Positions 15,323 through 20,554 of a DNA stretch of 20,554 bases are shown piece after piece. Positions within the stretch are counted from its first letter, which is position 1. Every line of letters begins with the position of its first letter. Position numbers and translations under genes: made by a program. The notes below the pieces were generated by a model. It did no database searches. It saw nothing but the letters and a program-made list of their open reading frames with translations, and was not told the DNA's origin. The stretch comes from an uncultured Lachnospiraceae bacterium (lineage in GTDB: Bacteria > Bacillota > Clostridia > Lachnospirales > Lachnospiraceae): the NCBI GenBank assembly GCA_910585555.1, contig CAJUFU010000056.1, forward strand, positions 1-20,554, in the 5' to 3' direction.

Positions 15323-16241
15323 CTTCACCTTTTCCTCCTTCATATTTTCCAGCAATCCGTAAAATGCTTTCTTTGAGTTCTTCCCGAAGACGCGAAGGTT
15401 CTAACAGCTCCACTTTATCCCGGAAAGTCAGAATCCAGGTAAGCAACTCCTCCCTGTTTGTATAATCTGCCTGAAACAAGAGTTTTCCATCCTCCGTCTC
15501 TTTAAAACAGCCTGTCCCGAATTCTTCCACCAGACGCCATTTACATTCTGGCTCAAAAAGCGCCTTTACTTTGATGCCGCCCGGAAATATTCTCTCGTTT
15601 TCCAGATTTGGCATAGGGACCTGCCTTTTGATAAATGCCCGTTCCATAATGCGGGCCTTATCTATGCGGTTTAGCTTAAACAGCCGAAAGTCCTCTTTTT
15701 CCTTACAAAATCCCCACACATACCAGCTCGACCAACGGAAGATTAGATAGTATGGCTCGATACGCCGAAGCGACTCTCCACTAGGTGCATAGTAGATAAA
15801 TTCCAATTCCCTACACTTTTCAATTGCCGTGCGCACCAGCTCGATCTTAGGCGTAAGAGACTCTTTATACCAGGAAGACAGATCGATGAGCACAGACTGA
15901 TCGCCCCTCATGAAATCCGAAGAACCCACACAAAGTTTCTCCATCAGCTTTCCATAGCGGTTCGTGCCGTTCACGCTGTCAAGACTTCTAAGTCCTGCAA
16001 GGATATCCAGCATTTCCGCATTAGTGAACAAAACTCTGTCAATTCTGTAATTGTTCATAATGGAAATCCCGCCGCCCGCCCCCTGTCTTGTCATAATGGG
16101 GATGCCGGCCTTGCACAAATCTTCGATATCACGATTGATCGTCCGTCTGGAAACTTCGAACTGTTCCGCAAGATAAGGCGCCGTTACCGTATCCCGCTGT
16201 AACAGGATAGAAAGGATACCAAGCTGTCTGTCTATTTTCAT
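15303..16241 (-). CDS. HTH/WYL-domain transcriptional regulator (YafY type)
   Basis: This 312-residue regulator has a DeoR-like winged helix-turn-helix at about 5-60 (LAEQFEVSRRTINRDIEDL) and a ligand-sensing WYL domain at about 135-215, whose signature here reads SSWYVWGF with VWG in place of the usual LxG. A C-terminal WCX-like extension follows. WYL domains bind nucleotides or nucleic acids and also occur in defence regulators, but the neighbours here look metabolic. ATG 16241 follows AGGAGGACAA. It heads the WYL - YjbR-DUF3795 - GyrI-like operon, and a strong palindrome sits over its promoter, so autoregulation is likely. Confidence 0.93.
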   Translation of the reverse strand: MKIDRQLGILSILLQRDTVTAPYLAEQFEVSRRTINRDIEDLCKAGIPIMTRQGAGGGISIMNNYRIDRVLFTNAEMLDILAGLRSLDSVNGTNRYGKLMEKLCVGSSDFMRGDQSVLIDLSSWYKESLTPKIELVRTAIEKCRELEFIYYAPSGESLRRIEPYYLIFRWSSWYVWGFCKEKEDFRLFKLNRIDKARIMERAFIKRQVPMPNLENERIFPGGIKVKALFEPECKWRLVEEFGTGCFKETEDGKLLFQADYTNREELLTWILTFRDKVELLEPSRLREELKESILRIAGKYEGGKGEDEIHMD

Positions 16242-16260
16242 TTGTCCTCCTTTTGAAACC

Positions 16261-16266
16261 ATTATA
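16261..16266 (-). promoter_or_regulatory. -10 box of the WYL operon
   Basis: A perfect TATAAT on the minus strand lies 19 bases before the WYL ATG. The -35 position (16284-16289) has no good hexamer and is covered by the palindrome at 16276-16297, suggesting that the promoter depends on a regulator bound there. Confidence 0.5.
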
Positions 16267-16275
16267 CCTGCACAA

Positions 16276-16297
16276 ACAGGACATCTATATGTCATGT
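16276..16297. promoter_or_regulatory. Divergent operator between WYL and cupin genes
   Basis: ACAGGACAT (16276-16284) and ATGTCATGT (16289-16297) are inverted copies that match at eight of nine positions around a CTAT spacer. TATAAT boxes flank it on both strands: 16261-16266 on minus and 16299-16304 on plus. One bound protein could therefore control both directions. The WYL protein is the natural candidate. Confidence 0.55.
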
Positions 16298-16298
16298 T

Positions 16299-16304
16299 TA
16301 TAAT
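16299..16304 (+). promoter_or_regulatory. Possible -10 box toward the cupin gene
   Basis: A perfect TATAAT on the plus strand, next to the palindrome, without a recognisable -35. Transcription from it would give a leader of about 195 bases before the cupin ATG, in which no known RNA element is recognised. Its use is uncertain. Confidence 0.35.
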
Positions 16305-16506
16305 GAAAATATATTTTTATATATGTGAAATAACTTTGCCGCTCTTTCCTCTGCATTCGAAAGACCGCAATTTTATCCAAGCCTGTCCCTGCGCTATCCT
16401 TTATCATGACAGACAGATACTCCGGCAGACCTTAGCGTCTATCTGCTTTCATACAAGGCGCCTGTGTAAGTGCATCTGTCCGGAACAACAAAAGGAGGAA
16501 AACTTT

Positions 16507-16908
16507 ATGAACGAAACCACATACCAATCACTCTTTGACACTTTCGACAAAGGCACACTCAAACTGCCTTCCAAAACAACCGCCTTTGCGGATATTCCCT
16601 GGTCGAAACATCCAGCCTTTGCGGGGGTGGAACTGAAACACATCGTCACCGCAAAAGACACGTGGGGCCGGTTCAGCTATCATCTGGTGCGCATCGCCCC
16701 TGACAAAAGTATTGAGCATCACATACACGAAACCCAGCTGGAAACCCATGAGGTCATCTCCGGACAAGGAATCTGCATCCATGAGGGCGTTAAAATCGTC
16801 TATGACCCCGGCACCATTTCCATTCTGCCCGCCGGTATTCCTCATGAAGTAACCGCCGGGAAAGAGGGCCTTTACCTATTTGCCAAATTTATGCCTGCTC
16901 TTTGCTAA
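16507..16908 (+). CDS. Small cupin-domain protein
   Basis: This 133-residue single-domain cupin has the metal-binding motifs of the family: H72, H74 and E79 in HHIHETQLE, then H113 in LPAGIPHEV. The role could be enzymatic (dioxygenase or isomerase type) or binding of a small ligand; it cannot be told from sequence. ATG 16507 has AAAGGAGG seven to eight bases upstream. An open frame extends upstream to 16294, but that part has no family resemblance and no ribosome binding site at its start, so it is left out. It is divergent from the WYL regulator and overlaps the end of the AraC gene by 4 bases. Confidence 0.9.
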   Translation: MNETTYQSLFDTFDKGTLKLPSKTTAFADIPWSKHPAFAGVELKHIVTAKDTWGRFSYHLVRIAPDKSIEHHIHETQLETHEVISGQGICIHEGVKIVYDPGTISILPAGIPHEVTAGKEGLYLFAKFMPALC

Positions 16909-17528
16909 GGAAAAACTTTCACCGTTTTCTTGTATTCCACCGGTGTCAGTCTGACAATCTTATGAAAACACCTGTCGAAGTGGCTCTGGTCACAAAATCC
17001 TGTGGCATAGGCCGCTTCGACCACACTCCGCCCCTCTTCCAATAAGTTCTGCGCTTTCCTGACCCTGCACTGTATTTGAAACTGGTGCGGTGTCAGACCA
17101 CAATGCTTTCTAAATTTCCTGATCATATGATAGGGACTTAAGGAAACACTGCAGGCCATATCTTTGATAGACCAGGTCCTCTGCGGAGCGCCCAAGATCA
17201 ACTGTTTTAACTGCTCCGCGTCAGTGTCTTCCTCTGCCTTTACAGACACCGGGTAAGAATCCGGTATACAGATACTAAGCAGGGAATATGTCTTATCCTC
17301 CGCCGGTTCTATGGCATGAGGCGTATCTTTTTCTATGTAAAACCATTCTCCCGCATCAAATATCTGTCTTACTTTACCGCAGGTAATACAGACTCCTCCC
17401 TCCAAGACTATGCCCGCCACGCCATGCTGCGCATGTGTGTGCATCGGGTAAGATTGGCTAACGTTCTCACAGTGAATATAGGCTATTTCTCTCTCATTTC
17501 TATAATAGGTGATTTTGCTCTGCATCAT
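16905..17528 (-). CDS. AraC-family transcriptional regulator
   Basis: This 207-residue regulator has an N-terminal cupin-like ligand domain (HTHAQHGVAG, then DAGEWFYIEKDTPHAIEP) and a C-terminal AraC DNA-binding domain with two helix-turn-helix units: SIKDMACSVSLSPYHMIRKF and VVEAAYATGFCDQSHFDRCF. ATG 17528 is chosen because GGAGAGG lies five to eight bases upstream; the ATG at 17546 has nothing comparable. It is shorter than typical AraC members (about 270-300) because the sensor domain is compact. It converges on the small cupin gene, which could be a target. It is downstream of the 5'-nucleotidase gene, separated by a strong hairpin. Confidence 0.93.
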   Translation of the reverse strand: MMQSKITYYRNEREIAYIHCENVSQSYPMHTHAQHGVAGIVLEGGVCITCGKVRQIFDAGEWFYIEKDTPHAIEPAEDKTYSLLSICIPDSYPVSVKAEEDTDAEQLKQLILGAPQRTWSIKDMACSVSLSPYHMIRKFRKHCGLTPHQFQIQCRVRKAQNLLEEGRSVVEAAYATGFCDQSHFDRCFHKIVRLTPVEYKKTVKVFP

Positions 17529-17616
17529 CTGTTCCTCTCCATACATGCATGATTTCTACTCACGATACTCATATTGTCCACCACTTTGAGGAATTTTGCA
17601 ACAGTCTAATATTTGA

Positions 17617-17641
17617 GAGCCGCTTGCAAAACAAGCGGCTC
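17617..17641. repeat. Perfect 10-base-pair hairpin between nucleotidase and AraC genes
   Basis: GAGCCGCTTG (17617-17626) and CAAGCGGCTC (17632-17641) form a perfect GC-rich stem with a 5-base loop. It lies 36 bases past the nucleotidase stop codon, the place of a terminator, but no U-tract follows on either strand. Next to it at 17591-17606 is GAATTTTGCAACAGTC, which looks like the end of some insertion sequences, so the stretch may be a remnant of a mobile repeat. Confidence 0.45.
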
Positions 17642-17676
17642 CCATCAACCCGTATTCCATTAACTATTTTCCGTGC

Positions 17677-19380
17677 TCATTCCACCACAATCCGCCCCTG
17701 GGGCTCATCATATTCCTCTCCAATACTTCCTCCCAGATAGTCATTGATATAAGTAATTAAAACCTGATAATCTGTCATCCCCTCATCCACATCCAAAGAA
17801 TTATCCATAAACATACAAAGACCATCGCCGCCTTCTTTCAGCAGATAATTCATAGATGCCAGCGTATAAGTCTTATCCGGTTCCATCGGCGCATAACTCC
17901 CGTCTTCTTGCAGTACTTTGACATCTTTCACCCGGCGCATATCCCCGCAGGATACAAACATCCCATTTTCATCCATCACTACCGATGACTCCAGGGAAGT
18001 ATCCACCGAGAAAGTAAGACCGGACACCTGCAGGAAACCGCCGTTCTCTCCCACCGCATTTGTCCCATCACAAAACGCTGCCTGCACGGCCCGGTTTGCC
18101 ATCTCCAATGCATCCAATATCTCCTGACCGCTTACTTTTGCAACACAAAGGGTATTGCCATAAGGATATATGGTGAGCAGATTATCGTAGGTAATATCAC
18201 CAGCGGGCAGATCAGCCCGGATTCCGCCGCCATTTATGACGGCGATATCGGCACCGGAAACCATACGACAGGCATCCGCACAAAAATCTCCAAGATTGGT
18301 CTCACGGTTTCTCACCATACGGATACCATCCGCAGAGGAAATAGATAATGCCACCCCGCTATGGCCCACAACCCGTTTCATATCTTCCGCAAAGCTGTTC
18401 AAAATCTCCCTGACATAATTTTCTGTCTCTTCGTCTTTATCCGGATAAGAAATCAGACCTGTGGTGATTGTTCCGCCCGGCCTTATCGTAAGCTGTCCGA
18501 TATAGTTCAATTTGCTGCCTGTAGAAGACAGAAGTACCTCACTGCCGCTCTTATCCCTTAGAACCTGACAGGGAATCACACTGTGGGAATGACCATCCAG
18601 CACCGCATCCACTCCTTCCGTATGCTCGATCAGATCAATAGAACGAAAAGGCGCAGAATCTTCATCCACGCCCAGATGGGTCAGGAGAACAACGTACTCG
18701 GCTCCTTTACCCAGACATTCATCCACTGCTGCCTGCACCTGCGTATACAGTTCTTTCCCATTATCCTGGATATAAAAATCATAAATAAACTTTCTCGACT
18801 CATCCATAAAATATGTGGGCATAGAGGTTGTGATGCTCTCCGGCGTGCAGGCACCGATAAAGGCAACCTCCACATCCCCGTATTTCTCTATATGATAAAG
18901 CTCTACCGCTTCCAAAGCATTCTCTCCTGCACCTGTGTATCGTATGTTACAGCTCAGATATTTCGCTCCGGCATCCTGTATAAGCTGTGAAAACCGTTCT
19001 ATTCCATAATTAAAATCATGATTGCCCGGCACTGCCAAATCATATCCTATTTGATTCATGATCTGTATCGGATACTCTCCCTCTGACACAGCACCGACGG
19101 CACCGCCCTGTATGGCATCTCCGCAATCAATCAAAGTCACATACGGCGTTTGCTCCTCCATGTGTTTCTTATAAGCGGCAAGTCCCGCATAGCCAATATT
19201 TTCCTCTACAGCACAGTGCACATCATTGGTATAGAGGATTACAATTTCCTCCTGCTGTTCTGCTTTGCAGCCGCATAATAAAACAAAAGCTGCCGTCATG
19301 ATAAGCAATGTACCAATCCTATGTCTTTTGTATTTCATTTTTTCAATCATTCCATCGCACTCTTTTGCATGTATTTTCAT
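17677..19380 (-). CDS. 5'-nucleotidase/2',3'-cyclic phosphodiesterase family lipoprotein
   Basis: This 567-residue protein is an exported metallophosphatase that hydrolyses nucleotides or UDP-sugars outside the membrane. A lipoprotein signal peptide ends at LLCGC with C38 (C36 is a weaker alternative). The metal centre is complete: D53 and H55 (TNDVH), D88 (GDAIQG), N120 and H121 (GNHDF), H235 (LLTHLG), H264 and H266 (DGHSHS). The C-terminal nucleotide-binding domain has NGGGIRADLPAGDIT (383-397) and YPYGN. The true start is uncertain: ATG 19380, 19350 or 19338 are in frame, none with a strong ribosome binding site; the latter two give a more typical short signal peptide. It is the third gene after a sigma factor and a RsbW-like kinase, 25 bases downstream, and is likely under the same control. 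Confidence 0.92.
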   Translation of the reverse strand: MKIHAKECDGMIEKMKYKRHRIGTLLIMTAAFVLLCGCKAEQQEEIVILYTNDVHCAVEENIGYAGLAAYKKHMEEQTPYVTLIDCGDAIQGGAVGAVSEGEYPIQIMNQIGYDLAVPGNHDFNYGIERFSQLIQDAGAKYLSCNIRYTGAGENALEAVELYHIEKYGDVEVAFIGACTPESITTSMPTYFMDESRKFIYDFYIQDNGKELYTQVQAAVDECLGKGAEYVVLLTHLGVDEDSAPFRSIDLIEHTEGVDAVLDGHSHSVIPCQVLRDKSGSEVLLSSTGSKLNYIGQLTIRPGGTITTGLISYPDKDEETENYVREILNSFAEDMKRVVGHSGVALSISSADGIRMVRNRETNLGDFCADACRMVSGADIAVINGGGIRADLPAGDITYDNLLTIYPYGNTLCVAKVSGQEILDALEMANRAVQAAFCDGTNAVGENGGFLQVSGLTFSVDTSLESSVVMDENGMFVSCGDMRRVKDVKVLQEDGSYAPMEPDKTYTLASMNYLLKEGGDGLCMFMDNSLDVDEGMTDYQVLITYINDYLGGSIGEEYDEPQGRIVVE

Positions 19381-19405
19381 CTGTATAATCTTGTACTATT
19401 CGGCA

Positions 19406-19813
19406 TCATATGCTCTTTTTGATACGTAATATATTTTGTCCCTCTCTATATTCATAAGCAATGTCGTCCATGGTCTTTTTCACCATATAAATGCCAAGAC
19501 CGCCAATCATCCGCTCCTCCGCGGAAAGCGTAATGTCCGGCTCTTTTGTCTTTAACGGGTCATAGGGGACGCCGTTATCAATAAAGGTGATTACCACAGA
19601 CAAAGGATTTTCAAGCACCTCCACCCGCACCGTGGCCGGTCTCACTTCCGGATGATAGGCGTAATGGGCGATATTTCCAAACAACTCATCTATGGCAATA
19701 TCAATCTGCATCTGCACTTTCACAGGACAGTCCAGGGCTTCCAGCTCACTGTCTACAAAGGCGGTTACCTCCGCTATGTTTTCGACTGCCGCGTCAATTG
19801 TCAATTCCTTCAT
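19406..19813 (-). CDS. RsbW/SpoIIAB-like anti-sigma factor kinase
   Basis: This 135-residue GHKL ATPase is of the type that binds and inhibits a sigma factor or phosphorylates a STAS anti-anti-sigma partner. Its N-box is IDELFGNIAH with the catalytic E43 and N47 kept, then DNG (79-81) and the ATP-lid motif GGLGIYMVKKTMDD (104-117). Length equals that of RsbW and SpoIIAB. ATG 19813 follows AAGGAGGGAG. It lies 61 bases after an ECF-type sigma gene, which suggests it regulates that factor. No STAS-domain partner gene is in the window. Confidence 0.9.
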   Translation of the reverse strand: MKELTIDAAVENIAEVTAFVDSELEALDCPVKVQMQIDIAIDELFGNIAHYAYHPEVRPATVRVEVLENPLSVVITFIDNGVPYDPLKTKEPDITLSAEERMIGGLGIYMVKKTMDDIAYEYREGQNILRIKKSI

Positions 19814-19874
19814 CCTGCTCCCTCCTTGTACGCTTCACGGCGCCTCCTTACACATTCTATCTTTTCCCGCAATT

Positions 19875-20345
19875 TTACACTTCCAGCAGTTTACGAAGTT
19901 TCCTCAATGTACTGCCATGAATCAGTTTCGCATAGCTATAGGAAATATGCATCATTTGGGCGGCCGCTTTCAGCGTATGACCACTATAATAATGTAGAAT
20001 GATCAAATCCCTCTCCCTTTTTTCCAATACCGGCACAGCCTCCGCCAGCCGTGTAAGCATCTCCGCATTTAGAAAGGTCTCCTCTATCCCTTCCTCCTCC
20101 ACAGGCAGCTCCTGCAGTTCACTGAACTGTCTCAAAGTACGGTAATAATCTATCACCGCATTGCGTGTAATGCTGTAAATCCAGGTTGACAACGATGCTC
20201 TGCCTGCATCATAGGAGGGCAGGGCCGCAAACGCTTTCACGAACACGCCGGAAACCAGATCCTCCACTGTGTGAGGGTCTGGCACTCTCCCGGAAATATA
20301 GCGGGCAACTTTCTCCTTATAGTCCAGGTAAATCTGTTCCTGCAA
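19875..20345 (-). CDS. ECF-type sigma-70 factor
   Basis: This 156-residue sigma factor has region 2 (about 9-71; EDLVSGVFVKAF for core binding and STWIYSITRNAVIDYYR for -10 recognition) and region 4 (about 99-153; LEKRERDLIILHYYSG followed by a helix-turn-helix). Region 3 is absent, as in ECF factors. The only usable start in frame is TTG 20345, without a ribosome binding site; a stop lies nine codons upstream. The expected family start would sit close to this position, so the protein is probably near complete, but its native 5' flank may have been replaced: the sequence upstream is AT-rich and repeat-laden. It heads the sigma - anti-sigma kinase - nucleotidase operon. Confidence 0.88.
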   Translation of the reverse strand: MQEQIYLDYKEKVARYISGRVPDPHTVEDLVSGVFVKAFAALPSYDAGRASLSTWIYSITRNAVIDYYRTLRQFSELQELPVEEEGIEETFLNAEMLTRLAEAVPVLEKRERDLIILHYYSGHTLKAAAQMMHISYSYAKLIHGSTLRKLRKLLEV

Positions 20346-20554
20346 TTTCTGATTGTGATTTGATGATTTTTAAGGGAAATATTAGCTGTTATATTTTGTT
20401 ATTAAAATACCCGCCAACCCTTGAAAATACTAAGTTTATCGCAGGTGAACTTTCCCTTATCGTTTCCCTTGTGTTATATCTTCCCACAGGGCATTACGAA
20501 CCCTGATAAGGGAAAAAATGAGGGAAACAAAATCACATAAAACATTATAACACA
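20346..20554. repeat. AT-rich right edge with AAGGGAAA-type repeats
   Basis: Five copies of AAGGGAAA or AGGGAAA occur in 160 bases: plus orientation at 20372-20379, 20508-20515 and 20521-20527, minus orientation (TTTCCCTT) at 20451-20458 and 20463-20470. TTTCCCTTATC (20451-20461) is an exact inverted copy of GATAAGGGAAA (20505-20515). CAGGG (20487-20491) and CCCTG (20501-20505) form a further inverted pair. Copies in pairs about one helical turn apart resemble arm-type sites bound by tyrosine integrases. No open frame here resembles a known gene. Confidence 0.4.

Noticed and set aside
16294..16506. Upstream extension of the cupin frame
   Set aside because: There is no ribosome binding site at its start and no resemblance to cupins; the AAAGGAGG before 16507 decides the start.

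Overview
The window looks like the chromosome of a low-to-moderate GC Gram-positive gut bacterium of the Clostridia, most likely a Lachnospiraceae-type organism. The reasons are strong AGGAGG-type ribosome binding sites, lipoprotein signal peptides, a soluble hybrid histidine kinase, a GGDEF protein with a large extracytoplasmic sensor, and WYL, AraC and GyrI-like genes of the kind common there. No rRNA, tRNA, CRISPR array or intact insertion sequence was seen. Assignment to a genus is not possible from this window alone.

Region 1 (1-5836, all minus strand): recQ, then an AT-rich cassette made of a small XRE/HigA-like regulator, a 982-residue protein fusing a phospholipase D-type (HKD) nuclease, an SF2 helicase and a DUF3427 tail, and a NUDIX/MutT pyrophosphohydrolase that is cut by the left edge. 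The regulator has its own promoter whose spacer is filled by a 20-base near-perfect palindrome, so the cassette looks autoregulated. It is the best candidate here for an incompletely described DNA-processing or defence system.

Region 2 (6227-8860, minus strand): a polar amino acid ABC importer in the order permease, ATPase, lipoprotein binding protein. A good promoter with a palindrome over its -35 box lies at the front, two hairpins lie ahead of the binding-protein gene, and a terminator lies at the end.

Region 3 (9049-13942): three signalling genes. A soluble GAF-kinase-receiver hybrid histidine kinase reads right, a hemerythrin protein with a CheX-like tail reads left, and a membrane sensor diguanylate cyclase (Cache-like/HAMP/PAS/GGDEF) reads right. 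They could link oxygen or redox state to phosphorelay and cyclic-di-GMP output, but this is inferred from adjacency.

Region 4 (13980-17528): a WYL/DeoR-type regulator leads a three-gene leftward operon with a YjbR-DUF3795 fusion and a GyrI-like small-molecule-binding protein. A small cupin protein diverges from the regulator across an almost perfect palindrome, and an AraC regulator converges on the cupin gene with a 4-base overlap.

Region 5 (17677-20345, minus strand): an ECF-type sigma factor, an RsbW/SpoIIAB-like kinase and a lipoprotein 5'-nucleotidase form a likely operon. The sigma gene begins with TTG and no visible ribosome binding site. Just upstream the sequence turns AT-rich and carries five copies of an AAGGGAAA-type motif in both orientations, which suggests a mobile-element junction at the right edge.
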